Part shown: one piece after another, positions 32,218 through 43,840 of the stretch
Numbering within the stretch: position 1 is the first letter of the stretch
Layout of the letters: each line of letters begins with the position of its first letter
Origin: Pictodentalium vernedei
Taxonomy: Eukaryota > Mollusca > Scaphopoda > Dentaliida > Dentaliidae
Direction: 5' to 3'
Assembly (NCBI GenBank): GCA_031216915.1
Contig: CM062296.1
Coordinates: 451,422,287 to 451,486,286 of the forward strand
DNA: 64,000 nt
Notes under the pieces: generated by a model
Told to the model about the DNA's origin: nothing
The model's input: the letters and a program-made list of their open reading frames with translations, nothing else
The model's database searches: none
Program-made: the position numbers and the translations under genes

Positions 32218-32769
32218 CCCTTTACCTTACATGTACATGAAAAGAAGATACCACTTTTGAATAACTAATTTCTTTTCATTTTTTGGGTCAAAAACATAGC
32301 TATGCCCCCCCCCCCTCTCACTGGAATGAGCTGAACAAGCTCATTCCAATGAGGGGGTCATAAGCTATGTTTTTGATGCCACAAAATGCAAAAATAATTA
32401 ACATTGAATGGCAGTTTTGGTGAATGGTGCTACAGTTAAAACTAGAAGTCCTGTCACCAATAGTGCGCTTATCTAGGCTTAATTGTGCGTTGGAATTGCC
32501 ATATTGAACGGCATCCAAAGCACGGCAGGTTCGCCTGGTTATTCATAGCAAACACATGCAATGTTTCTGCCAATGGACCTCCGGGTTACCCGGAGGTCCA
32601 TTGGCTGAAACATTGCTTGTGCACAGGCCATATATACAGAATTTGATAGCTTTACTTGGACCATAACGCGTACATTAACGCGCATATCAACGTGCTATTT
32701 GTGCGCATTTCATGACAGGACTTCCAGTTTTAACTGTAGCCGGTTTTGGCCATTACATTGAGTGAATGA
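32218..32769. mobile_element. Fold-back MITE, family A, interrupted by a second MITE
   Basis: Left terminus CCCTTTACCTTAC after ATAA, core CTGGAATGAGCTGAACAAGC, right terminus decayed (ATTGAGTGAATGATTAA). The sister copy at 32803 is uninterrupted and shows the empty site GGTGCTAGCC. Confidence 0.85.
32433..32736. mobile_element. 304-bp TA-flanked MITE nested in the family-A MITE
   Basis: Terminal inverted repeats of 24 bp start CAGTTAAAACTAGAAGTCCT on the left and CAGTTAAAACTGGAAGTCCT on the complement of the right. TA is duplicated (32431-32432 and 32737-32738). TA duplication with such termini points to Tc1/mariner-type mobilisation. An internal hairpin at 32558-32616 (GCCAATGGACCTCCGGG and complement) is present. 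No ORF. Confidence 0.93.
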
Positions 32770-32802
32770 TTAATAGAAGCTTTCTCCATATTATGATGTT
32801 AA

Positions 32803-33033
32803 CACTTTACCTTACATGAAAAGAAGATAGCACTTTTGAATAACTAATTTCTTTTTATTTTTTGCGTCAAAAACATAGCTATGACCCCACACCCCTTCCA
32901 CTGGAATGAGCTGAACTAGCTCATTCCAATGAGGGGTCATAAGCTATATTTTTGATGCAAAAATAATGAACATTGCATGGCAGTTTTGGTGAATGGTGCT
33001 AGCCTGTTTTGGCCATTACAATGAGTGAGTAAT
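32803..33033. mobile_element. Fold-back MITE, family A, uninterrupted sister copy
   Basis: TTAA precedes CACTTTACCTTAC; the core GGAATGAGCTGAACTAGCTC and inner flanks match 32218 closely. It has the unoccupied GGTGCTAGCC target. Confidence 0.88.
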
Positions 33034-33420
33034 GAAAAATGTTAAAAACCAATTTCTTCATTCACAGAGTATTTTGGAACATAAATTTGGGGAAAGGGGG
33101 TGGGGGTACATTCGGAAAAGTAACAAAGTTGGAAATGTAAATGAATGGCTTTTGTGCACATACCAATATAGTAGTCTGATGCTAGTGTTGTCAGGGTCCC
33201 CATGTTATAGCACAAAACTACATTAACAATTGTCCCTCTACCACCCATACTGAACCCCTCAGCTGATGAGAAAGTTAACAGCATACACTCAGTTTCCTAT
33301 GATTTGCTTTAGTACTGCAGCACTCAGGGTCCACTGAGTTTTTTTTCTATTTGACAACCCTGTCCTGGCTCTTCTCACTATATTTTTCATTGTGTGTCAG
33401 TCAGTATTCCTATGTACATG

Positions 33421-35890
33421 CAGACTGTCACTTTTAAAATATGTGATTGCATGTCTGTCTGCCCATCATACCATTCCTCTGTGCATGTAGCCTGTCACTT
33501 TCAAGATATGTGATTGCATGTCTGTCTGTCCATCACACAAAGTGTTGGTTTGTTTTTCATTTGCACAGTTCTACATTTTCAATAACTGGCAATTGACCCC
33601 CCCCCCCCCCTCCCATACACACACATACACAAATATATTAAACATTAAAGAGCACTACATTCCTGAAGCAAATATCTGAGTCATCCTCACTGGGTAATTT
33701 GCATACATGTATTTTCCATAATTTCACTCTTTTTATCAGAATGGATGCCTGTAGGGATTAAATCGAAGGTTGTAAACGAGCCCTTGTGGGTACATGTACT
33801 TGTGGGACACGCACATCACTACAAAATCAATATTTGATGGTTCTAGGAATTTTAACAGTGCTATGAGATACCATAGGAGCAGTGCTCAGCTGGCCATACT
33901 GTTGGGAAAAATCAGTGTTTAATGTTTTGTCAGTGCCATACCAATGACTCTAGGTCCCTTAACTGAGAAAGTGAGGCTTTTTTCACAAGAATGGCAAAAT
34001 ATTCATCAAATGCATTGTGACATATCTTCAGAAGCCAGTATGTGATTTAAAAACTATCACAAATGGGAAATTTAATATCACAAGAGGTTTGTTTTGCGTC
34101 AACATCAATTAATTTATGAGTTTTAGTTTTTGATAAAAAGGGGCATACTAGGGGGACACCTTCAGGGCTATATTTTGCCACATCAGTATGTACATGTAGA
34201 AGAAAATTTGACATCAGTTGTTTGGATAAAATGATACTGTCTATTGATATTGGTGAATTATATAGCTGCAACCCCAATTTTTGAATCAAAATTGACATTC
34301 ATATTGTTTTGTGGGGTTGGAACACCACTCTTTGTCTTGGTATATGGTTAAATGAGACAACTTTTTCCTCAAAGTATTGCATGCTGATGCAGATTTTAGT
34401 TTTATTTTGGGATTAGGTTAGTTTTCAAAGAAAAGCTAGATGAATTCCTTACCTCTCAGCTTACTCTTTAGGTAACAGAGTAGAACAATGTATTGGAGGC
34501 AACAGCAGTTTTTAAGCCATTTGACACAGTTTGGACAGTTTTCTTTAAAACAACAAATTTCCTATGTTTTTAACTCAGTGGCAGCCAAATGTTGAATTCT
34601 CATGCAGAAATGACTCTTTTGTCACGTGAAAGAGGTAAAATGTATCTTTGATTGGATTGGGGTTGATTAAGGAAATACATAATTTGGCTTCCGAACCTGA
34701 TTTAATTATTATTTTGAGAGATTATTTCGCATTTAAAAATGCATTGGGGTACCACACACCTTACAGTACTTTTTTATTGTTTCGAAAAATATGCTTTGTC
34801 AGTAAGGGCTATATATTGCAAGCAAATTCACATCTTCAGCAAGTGTAGCCTCCAGTGGCACAATACAGCCTTCAGCAAATGCCAAGTAACAACCAATTTT
34901 ACCTACGTGTACACATGTATAAATAAATGTAATTAAACCATGGTTCCTCATCATAGTACTAGGGGCAGAGGGGGGTTCCAATCTTCCAACCCCCTTCCAA
35001 ATCACCATTCAAACCCACAGCCAGAAAGCCCATATAGCACTTTTATTTACTGGTATTTAGATGTTTGTCTGAATTATGCTGTTAACCCTTTACTTAATAT
35101 GAAAAGCTGATTACCTTTGCCCACAAACTTATTGACTCACTAATTTTTTGTGTCAAAAACATGACTTTTTACACCATTGGTATGACCTCATTCCAATGAG
35201 CAGTCATAAGCTATCTTTTTGACACAAAAATACGAGAAAATAATGAACATGGATTGGCAATACTTGTGAATTGCACCTGCATCTTTTGACCGTTATATTT
35301 GGTAAAGGGTTAAAAAATGTTAAAAAATAATTTCTTCATTGAAAGAGTATTTTGGAACACAAATTTGGGGGTGGGGTATAGTGGAAAAAATAACACAGTA
35401 AAGTTGCAAATGTGAATGAATGTCATTTGTGCACAGCTACCAATAAAGCAGTCTAGTACTAATAAAGTAGTCTAGTACTAAATTTTTCCTCTTATTTGAT
35501 GCACGACCCTCTGTTTTTAGGTCCGAACAAGTTCTCTGAGGGTTATACTTGACAAAGATATTTGAATCCCAAAATTAAAGTGATGCGATCAAATTTTGTT
35601 TAGTTCGAGCGATGTTGTCACGGTTCCCATGTTACAGCACAAAACTACAGTGTCAACTGTGAAATATTGTTCCCTCCTTGAATCAAGTCCCTACCTCCCA
35701 CCCACCCATATTGAAGCCTCAGTTGATGAGAAGCAATTGGAAAAACTGTGCAGTCAATGTCATACACTCTCAGGTTCTTATGATTTGCTTTGGTACTGCA
35801 GCACTCAGGGTCCATTGAGGTTTTTTCCGTTTGACAATCTTGTCCTGGCTCTTCTAACAAAATTTTCCATTGTATGTCAGTTTTTATTTC
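33421..35890. repeat. Tandem repeat unit b
   Basis: About 2.4 kb from its CATGTCTGTCTG landmark to the same landmark in unit c. It carries every landmark listed for unit a and lacks the LINE insert. Its start contains a short local duplication (TGTGATTGCATGTCTGTCTG twice, about 60 bp apart). Non-coding. Confidence 0.85.
35096..35309. mobile_element. Fold-back MITE, family A, diverged (in unit b)
   Basis: TTAA on both sides, termini CCCTTTACTTAATATG and GGTAAAGGG, with a shortened core. It occupies the same place in unit b as the MITE pair in unit a. Confidence 0.85.
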
Positions 35891-36790
35891 TGTGTAGACT
35901 TTCAATTTGTGTAACTGCATGTCTGTCTGTCCATCAGACAGAGTGTTTCTTTGCTTTTCATTTGCCTGGTTGTACATTTTCAATAACTGGCAGCTGACTA
36001 TATTTCACACTCCCCTCCCCCCACCCCCCATTCACACACAAATACATGTATATTAAACACTAAAAAAAACAATTTTTTTAGCAAATATCTCACTCATCCT
36101 CCTTGGAAACATATTTTCTACAATTTCACTCTTTTTATCAGAATGGGTGTTTGTGGGAATTAAATCCAAGGTTGTGAAAGTACCCTAATGGATACTTGCT
36201 GCTCAAGCAAAACACCACAAAATCAATATTGAATGCTTTTAGGCATTTTAACAGTGCTATGATATACCACATGAGCAGTACTGGTCATACTGCTGAAACA
36301 AGCAATGTTTTATGTTTTGTCAGTACCATACCAATGACTCTAGGTGCCTTAACTGAGAAAACTGGCTTTTTGTTTTTTACAAAAATTACAAATGATTCAC
36401 CAAACACATGATGTGAAATATCTTCAGAAGCCTGAATGTAATTTAAAAACGATCACAAGTAGGATATTTAATGCCACAAGTTGTTTGTTTTGTGTCAACA
36501 TTAATTAATGTATGAATTATATCATGTTTTTGATGAAGAGGGGTATATTGTGGGGGGGGGGGGGGGGCATATTCATTGAGGGCTATTTTTTTTTTTAATT
36601 TTTACCACAGTATAAATTTCCCATTTGTGATAGTTTTGTCGCAAGATGTTTGTTTTGTGTGAACATCAATTAATTTGTGAATTATATCATAGTTGTTGAT
36701 GAAAAGGAGTATGGGGGTGGGGGGGGGGGTCACATTCATTGAGGGCTATTGTTTACCACATCAGTATGTGGAAGGAAATTTGACATCATG
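35891..36790. repeat. Tandem repeat unit c, truncated, with internal duplication
   Basis: Carries the first half of the unit landmarks, then about 175 bp containing GTCAACATTAATTAATGTAT is repeated at about 36655 as GTGAACATCAATTAATTTGT. The unit ends near 36790. Long G runs (36553-36568, 36716-36729) lie in it. Confidence 0.82.
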
Positions 36791-37840
36791 TGCTACGTGG
36801 GGTGGGGAGGGGAGGGGGGGAGTGCAATGCAATGGATGCAAAACCAGTTTATTTAAGGATATGTGGACGTGTGAATGGAAATTTGGCATCAATAATTAGG
36901 CCACATTGAAACTCTTTTTTCAAATTTATTTCCCCTTCACCTTGTGTGAGGACAATAATAATCCTCATGAATCATTGTATTATGATCAATCACGAAACAA
37001 ACGTCAACACAACAACTCTATGAAATGGTCCGCATAGATTTTCGAACTCGACCAAGACATTGTTCCTTGAAACCCATGTGCCAAATATCTGTCAAATCGG
37101 TTGACGTTTATTGAAGTATCGCGCTATCAAGCTCAAAATTAGTAGATTTTAACGAAGGGCCATAACTCTTGAGAAAAAGCGCTGACACGCCCTATTTTGT
37201 GTCATCGGGTGTTGCACGTGCATATCAAGCTACATACCAAATATCAAAGCCCGTCCAGAAATAACTAAGTTTTTTAGCAAAAAAGGCCGCCTGCCCGGCG
37301 ACCGGCCCTCGCCATACCAATAGTCAAGGTTTTTTGTTGTTGAAAAATTCGACTAAAAATAGGAAACTAATTGAATAGAATTAAATAAGTATGCCTAATG
37401 TCAGTAATGATATCACTCAAAATAAAGACAAATATGCTTTTTAAACTGGCAGCAATTGCGTATCAAATAATATTAACGTCGTACTTTTGTTAACGATTTC
37501 TTCGTTTTCCTATCGCCCTAAGAGATTCATCAATTTTAAATAGCGAATCCGGACCAGAAGAAACGGATAAATTACCAAATAACGGCGAGGTTATTTCGTA
37601 AATCCGTCGACGGAACACCGGCGACGTTTTTTTCTCGAGTCTGACAAATAACTGACAACACTGGTGTCATTAAATTGAGAGAGGTCGGATATCACACATA
37701 AATCTGCTATTACGCCCCCCACCCCCACCCCCCCCCCTATACATCCTGCAAGTATAAATATCTCCATAATAAAATTTCTTGCCTAATGTTCCCTACATGG
37801 GTCAAATTGGAGGGGGGGGGGGGCGTATGGATGAATTTTA
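36791..37840. repeat. Dispersed repeat of the 'GGGCCATAACTCTTG' type plus spacer
   Basis: Within 37000-37320 the phrases CGAAGGGCCATAACTCTTGA and CATACCAAATATCAAAGCCC resemble a dispersed repeat I associate with molluscan genomes; that is memory and not proven here. The remainder to 37840 shows no gene; G or C runs lie at 37716-37735 and 37811-37823. Confidence 0.45.
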
Positions 37841-38695
37841 GCTCACCGAAGGGAGCTTAACTTATCACTTGCCGTCCGTCGTCGTCCATCGTGAACTTTA
37901 CATTATCGACTTCTCCTCCCAAACTACTGGACCAAATTGAACCAAATTTGGTGTGCATGTTCCTTATATGTCAATTCAAATTTGTACAAATAACCTTGCC
38001 GCGCTCACAAGGGGCACCACAAGGGACATTACTCTGATAGCACCCATACTTTTTTAAAAAAAAAATTAAAAAAATCTTCTACTCCAGAACCATCATTTAG
38101 AATATGTTGATATTTGGTATATGACATCTCTAGGGGTGGAGGTGGGGTGGGGGGGGGGGGGGGTATCAATCAGATTCAAGTTTGTTCAACTCTAGTCCAT
38201 GGGTTAATAATCTTTTTTTAACTTAGTGAAATATGAGGAAGTTTCTTTAAAAATCTTTCATATTTGGTATGAATGCTTCCGTATTTGGTATACAACATCT
38301 CTAAGAGGGTCAGATTCAAGTTTGTACAAATCGGGTGCCTCAGTTAGTATTTGGGCTCTCTATTGGGGCCCAAAGATTAACTTAATGCAATGTGAGGACA
38401 TTTCTTTAAAAACCTCCTTCGTCTCAAGGGGGATCAGGTTCAAGTTTGTTAAATTTGTGTCCCTGGCTTATTATTTGGGCTCTCTACGGGCAGGGATGTG
38501 GGTGGCATGGGGAGCATGATAGGTTCAGGTTTGTTCAAATCGATTTCTTAGTGTTTTTCCATAAAATTTGCCTTTCATGCCTTCATTCCTTTGTAGTGTT
38601 GATGAACCATGTATAACTTAATGTGACCCCAAATACCTCTTTGAACCACGTTGGCAGGTGAGCGATTAAGGCCCCTTGGGACCTCTTGTTTAGTC
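37841..38695. repeat. Dispersed repeat beginning TTTTAGCTCACC and ending GACCTCTTGTTT
   Basis: The left part reads TTTTAGCTCACCGAAGGGAG then GTCCGTCGTCGTCCATCGTG and ACTACTGGACCAAATTGAAC. The right end is GGTGAGCGATTAAGGCCCCT...GGACCTCTTGTTT. I know this start and end as the edges of a repeat common in molluscs. Internal segments around AAGTTTGT(A/T)CAAAT repeat. Non-coding. Confidence 0.6.
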
Positions 38696-38757
38696 AAGTT
38701 GTGACGAAGTCAGGCTCGACATATAGTTTGGTGAATGGCGGGCGGGTGTAAACAATT

Positions 38758-39215
38758 GGTTTCCGGATGATAACTTGATAATGGTTCGACCCACATTCAT
38801 GAAGCTCCATAGGTAGGTTGGCATCCGTGAGAAGGAAGAACCCTATTTATTTTGGACTTGCTTGGTCAAAGGTCGAGGTCACAGTGGCTATGAACATAGT
38901 TAACTGTAAATTGGTTTCCGAATGATAACTTGTCTATGATTAAACTCACATTCATGAAACTTCACAGGAAGGTTGGCATCGGTGAGAGGAAGAACCGTAT
39001 TTATTTCGGACTCGCTAGGTGAAAGGTCAAGGTCACAGTGACCTTCAACATAGTAAATTGTAAACAATTGGTTTCTGGATGATAACTTGACTACACTTGA
39101 ACCCACATTCTTGAAACTTCATAGGTAGGTTGGCCTAGGTGAGTGGATGGCCCCTATTTATCTTGGACTCGCTAGGTCAAAGGTCAAGGTCACAGTGACC
39201 TTGAACGTACTAAAT
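38758..39215. repeat. Three tandem units of about 155 bp
   Basis: Units start GGTTTCCGGATGATAACTTG (38758), GGTTTCCGAATGATAACTTG (38913) and GGTTTCTGGATGATAACTTG (39070). Each contains AGGTTGGC and GGTCAAAGGTCAAGGTCACA or a close variant. Non-coding; probably the tail of the same dispersed repeat class as 37841. Confidence 0.88.
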
Positions 39216-39239
39216 CCAATCGGAATTTTTTTTTTTTTT

Positions 39240-39390
39240 AGAGGGGGGGGGGTTGTGCCCCCATGGCTGCGCCACTGTGCCCCCACTTGGGCAATCGTGA
39301 TTAAGTGCCTTGCCCAATGACACAACACAGTTACCCCTGCTGGGGATCGAACCGTGTATCTCTCGGCTTGATGTTAGTAGTAAATCATGT
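39240..39390 (-). repeat. SINE fragment, head and first body part
   Basis: On the minus strand: decayed head, TTGTGTCATTGGGCAAGGCA, CTTAATCACGATTGCCCAAG, TGGGGGCACAGTGGCGC. A run of 9 G and 11 T borders it on the left. Confidence 0.75.
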
Positions 39391-40339
39391 ACACGGTCGA
39401 CCCACAATGGCCGTATCTCATGTGACATGGCCCAGTTACTTCATTTTTGGTTGTCAATGGTAGCCCGCGTGAGTGCCATCTTGTGACAACATCCCCATAG
39501 TGATACTTGGTCCTAGTGTGCATGCACCTCGCGTTTTGTTGAGGGGAGACGAGTGTATGTCGTCCATTTTGTATATCTGAGACCTCCATCTTGGTTTCTA
39601 TGGCAGCACAGGTTGCTATGTGAACCAAAACCTTCTAATAGGAAAGGGGTGTGTTCGGAGGGTGTGTTCGATTGAATAGGAGTAAATTTAATTACAACAA
39701 ACAACCTGACAATCCCTCTAAATAATCCAAAACTACCCAAACTACCAACCCCCCATCTAGGGCTTATAATAGTAGCACGTAGTGCTAAATGATGAGAGGT
39801 CTCATGTGGATAAATTTTACGTGAACTAGAATAAATCGAATTACCACGAACATCCAGACAAACCCTCTAAACCACCAAAACAACTTTATTTGGCTCGGAT
39901 TCCTCAATTTTGGACTTAAAAGAGTAGCATGCAGTGCTTTAAGATGCGTTTCCTGGTATGAGTAATTGTATTTGTTCGAATACTTTGTAAAATTACCCAA
40001 ATAAATCCAACAGTTCTTTTACTAGTGCGGATTTCCCACTAAATATTAGGCTTCTATCTGTTGTCCCCTAGAATTCTTCTTTTTGCCCAACAATAGACGC
40101 ATTCCTTTGTATAAGAGTAACTTTATTGTTTCGAATGTGCACCAAAGTCTCGGTATTTTATCTATCCCGATATATTCTGTGGTTTATCCTTCTATTTCCT
40201 GCCCAGTGTTGCCTTTTACTGGCCCCATTTCTGCCTATCCCAACAGTCTGTTTTGTCTTGGACGTCTCAGTGTTTGCCTTCCCTGTGTATAGCGAAGTCC
40301 TCTATGATCCTCAAACCCCAACTACAATCAAGCAGGGAT
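39391..40339. other. Non-coding spacer
   Basis: A direct repeat of about 120 bp spacing is hinted at by GAATAGGAGTAAATTTAATT and GAATAAATCGAATTACCACG, but it is weak. No gene is supported. Confidence 0.4.
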
Positions 40340-40830
40340 AGGTATTATCCGAACGACTCGAATCTTATCGAGCGAATAAGCTTTTGAGCAATTACTGAAA
40401 AAGTCATTGCTCGAACGACTCAAATCCCATTGAGAAAATGAGCATCGAAAGAGCAATTTATTTTACGACTCTTAATGCTCATCTGGGTATAGGAGGATAC
40501 CTATGACATGATGATGTAGTACTATATATACCGGATGACAATTTGGCTCCTAGCATCTGCCCAGTTCTAGACCTCTCCGTGATCTTCATATCTCCAACAC
40601 CACTATTACTGATTTTCCCAATATTGCCATCGTCTGTCGTATGATTATCTTTTATAGTAGTCACCAAAACCTGTAGTCTTCTTCCACTCTTGCAGCCTTG
40701 TACCATTACTACCACTTGTACAGGCTTGCCAACCATCTCAGATTGCTCGAACGACCAGAGTCGAACAAATGAGTAATTGCCTGAACGAGTGACTTCACGT
40801 ACGACTCTTTTGCTCGTCTAGGTATTAAAG
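40340..40830. repeat. Region bounded by GCTCGAACGACTC motifs
   Basis: ATTGCTCGAACGACTC at 40407, CCGAACGACTCGAATC at 40350, ATTGCTCGAACGACCAG at 40743 and a TTTACGACTC / GTACGACTCTTTTGCTCGTC pair indicate a decayed element with related ends, both followed by TAGG(T)ATT. Not assigned. Confidence 0.45.
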
Positions 40831-41282
40831 GATGGGAAGGATCTTGGGAACTAACAACGTGATATAATAACCTTAGTTATTGAAATTGACGTACAATCCA
40901 GCTCATAATATAGTCTTGGTTTTTGAAAGCGTTGTTAAACTCTAATGAACCAATTTGCCAGTGAATTATGATCTTTTGTCAGTTTAAAAAATGAAGGTTT
41001 GTTTTACTATAGCTTGTCTCAAGTTTGAACCCTCCGCAGTCTTTCAAAATTTCCCGATTGCCATATTTGTCGCCACATTAACATATGAACATACATGTGT
41101 GGTTCTGTGTTTATTGCATGTCGCTGTACAACACGTTTTGGCAAATTGTTATATTTCACATAACTGCTGCTATTTCTGCGATATATACCATCTCTTTCCT
41201 GAAAAACCTTGCTTAGGGCCTGCATTATGTACCGAAATTAACAATATTGGGTGTGCACCATTACGTGTCACGTATTTTCATA
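40831..41282. other. Non-coding spacer
   Basis: No supported feature. Confidence 0.4.
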
Positions 41283-41580
41283 TTAGCACGAGACAATGCA
41301 TGTTTGTTAAGGTTTGGTGTCTTATGGGGTAAACTCAGTTAAAAACGTAATAAATAATTGTCACTTTCATTTCACTCTTCGTGAGGCGACGTGCGATAAA
41401 TTTAGACAAGTTGCATTCAGGTCGATGTCACCAAAGGTCAACTTGGATATAGTTCCACTGTAGGTGTAAATTTTGACTATTGAAATCCCATTGCTGGCAT
41501 GTTCACCGCGGTTGGTGTGCAAAGCTAAAATTTATGTCATAGGCTTTTCATATATTGTAGAATAGGTAATCATGGTATAA
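41283..41580. repeat. Dispersed repeat R, second segment (inverted relative to 44150-44440)
   Basis: The reverse complement of 44150-44440 aligns: GACAATGCATGTTTGTTAAG, AACGTAATAAATAATTGTC, TTGCATTCAGGTCGATGTCA and CAAAGGTCAACTTGGATATA. It ends at GGTAATCATGGTATA, beyond which the microsatellite starts. Confidence 0.82.
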
Positions 41581-41750
41581 AGTAAAGTAAAGTAAAGTAA
41601 AGTATAGTATAGTATAGTATAGTATAGTATAGTATAGTACAGTATAGTATAGTATAGTATAGTATAGTATAGTATAGTATAGTATAGTATAGTATAGTAT
41701 AGTATAGTATAGTATAGTATAGTATAGTATAGTATAGTATAGTATAGTAG
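41581..41750. repeat. Pentanucleotide microsatellite (AGTAT)n
   Basis: 34 uninterrupted 5-bp units: four AGTAA, then AGTAT with single AGTAC and AGTAG variants. Confidence 0.97.
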
Positions 41751-41928
41751 TAAGCGGGCTGATTGGTTCAAAGTGTGAAAGTTGAGTGCTGCAAACCTAA
41801 GAAGAGTTAAAATTATTTTGTGAGAGATTCTTTTCATAGCAGCAGTGAGCCCGTGTTTGATTTTTAAACAGTGACCTCGTCCTTTGACCTAGTAACTGCA
41901 GACACACTCCCAATCAACGACACCTTAA

Positions 41929-42107
41929 CCTTTTACCCAACCAATCGGCCGCATCCGTCCGCGTAATATGCACATTAAGCAGGTGAAAAAATATTATTTT
42001 TCAAAAAAATGTCAACAAAATCATATCATGTGACCCCTCTTTGGAAAAGTTTAAGTAAATGATATTTAAAATAATAAATTTTGATATCGTCTGCGTTGGG
42101 TAAAGGG
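41929..42107. mobile_element. Fold-back MITE, family A subfamily II, with deleted core
   Basis: TTAA then CCTTTTACCCAACCAATCGG at the left and GTCTGCGTTGGGTAAAGGG at the right. The palindromic centre is deleted after GTGACCCCTCTTTGGAA. Confidence 0.85.
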
Positions 42108-43435
42108 CTAAAGACAATCTGTGTATTAATTTATAGTTTGGTATGGAAAAGGAGCCTGAAGCTTTTGAATACACAATCTCTGATGACGTTAAGAGTTTTT
42201 GTATGCAAAGGGAAACTGAAGTTATTTCACGGAAACCAATATTCTTTTTATACCAGCAGTGACATTGACCTATTGGCCTCTAACACAATATCAATCATCG
42301 GCACCTTATAAACAATGTGGTTTACGTTTTGACCTATTGATCCCAATCGACATCGAAAAGGCAGTCCATGAACGAAGTTGTAGTTTCGTATCTACGGACG
42401 CTCGGACGCTTAACGAACCAACATCGAAGGACGAACAGAGTAGATGATTACGTGTATAGGATATGGGTACGTAAAAAGATACGACCTCCCCCAGTATATT
42501 CCTTCCCAGAACCTATGTACCTCCCAAATTCAGTGGCGTCATGCCAACGGTGGACTCGCCCCCCCCCCCCCCCAAATATTTTTGGTGAAGGCCTGGGTAG
42601 TGCCATTTCCGGCAATCTGGGAGGCATTTTTTGCCAAAATTTTGGGGCACGCTACGCGTCAACCGATGGTGGCGCTCCGCTTAGATTGTGTTACTGACCC
42701 CCCCCCCCCGCCCCGATTGTTCCCTAGCATGACACCCCTACCCAAATTATAAGGCAATCATTGTCTCAAAATACCCCAGTTATTAAGTGGCGGAATTCTA
42801 ATTTCTTCACTCGGCAACACTGGAACCTCGTGGAAGACAACAATTTTAAAACTCCTATCTTCATCCACCCCTCTTCTCTTCTCATCATAAAGGAGATCAA
42901 TCCTGACACAAGTAGTCAAAGCTGGGTACGTAGTCGCAAGATTATAAACGCCAAGCTTATGGACGCAAACTTATAGACACAAACTAAAAGACGCAATCTT
43001 ATTATCCCAAGAGCAGTCCTATGAGAATTTACATGATAAATTTTGCAGTTGACTGCAGTCACCTTCGCACTTCTATTCCTCATCTATACAATAAGGCTTT
43101 GATAAAGAGTTTTCAGAGATACGGTCCATTATGGTGTTCGTTCCAACACATCCTACCACATCTGGGTGTAACAATCTTAGGTTTTCTCCACGGATTCTGA
43201 TCAAGATATAATTCAAGGTTACTTATAAATTGTGTGATGTTTAAGTGAAATCGAGTATGTCGGATTTTTCTTCATATTTATGAGTGAAAGATTGAAAGGA
43301 TTTCAGCTTTGAACAATAATTGGTTCTTCCCAAATGACCAATGTCCGGCCATTTACTCTCCAATATATCATTAACGATTGAATAGAGTGCACTACAGGGA
43401 CAAAAGTTCATCTTTTCCGACTATTTAGACAACCG
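42108..43435. other. Spacer with a dispersed-repeat piece
   Basis: 42530-42735 contains CAGTGGCGTCATGCCAACGG between C runs, typical of an old dispersed repeat. No gene is supported in the rest. Confidence 0.4.
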
Positions 43436-43439
43436 GACG

Positions 43440-43840
43440 ACAGAAGGGATTCAATGGAACGCGGGGCTGACGTTGGGTGGAATGTGCTTGTGTGCAGGTG
43501 CACAATGTGCCACAATGTCTACACGTTGGATGTAGCACATGACACATGCCAGATGTGCCAGAACGTGTATATGGGAAAATGCACAGAGTGCGCACATCAT
43601 GGGGGAGTGAAGAACGGGTGGTTGTTTGGTGATACAAAAGAGAGGGTTAGTGTGCTTATCAGTGACATTGGGAAGGAAAGAAACGCGGTATAGCATTGAA
43701 CAATTTATTCTATGTGTATTGGGAGGAGAAAGCGGGGCGAGAAGTGTACAACATCTGAGTGCACAGAGGTAATCAATGCCTTCTCATATGAGAACCGCGA
43801 GAAACCAGCCAATGACCAAACTTTTATTATTATTATTCCT
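43440..43840 (+). mobile_element. Diverged LINE 3' fragment, same family as 48935-53961
   Basis: From about 43598 the sequence matches the family's end: GGTGATACAAAAGAGAGGGT, TATTGGGAGGAGAAAGCGGG, ATGAGAACCGCGAGAAACCA and the (TTA)n tail at 43826-43840. A 79-codon frame (43454-43693) includes GDTKERVSVLISDIGKE, matching the ORF2 C-terminus. The segment before it is cysteine-rich (CTMCHNV, CQMCQNV, CTEC) and does not align with the same part of other copies. Confidence 0.82.

Larger units (their letters stand above)
29521..33420. repeat. Tandem repeat unit a (first of three), enlarged by insertions
   Basis: Shares with units b and c the ordered landmarks TTAAACATTAAAGAGCACT, GGATTAAATCCAAGGTTGTG, GTGCTATGAGATACCA, TATCTTCAGAAGC, GTGTCAACATCAATTAATTT and ACCACATCA. 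With unit b it also shares AAATGAAAGAGGTAAAATGT, TAATTAAACCATGGTT and GTATTTTGGAACA. It is longer because it carries a LINE fragment (29946-30575), a SINE tail and two MITEs. Non-coding. Confidence 0.85.

Noticed and set aside
41532-41837. Protein of repeated LYYTI units
   Set aside because: It is the translation of the AGTAT microsatellite.
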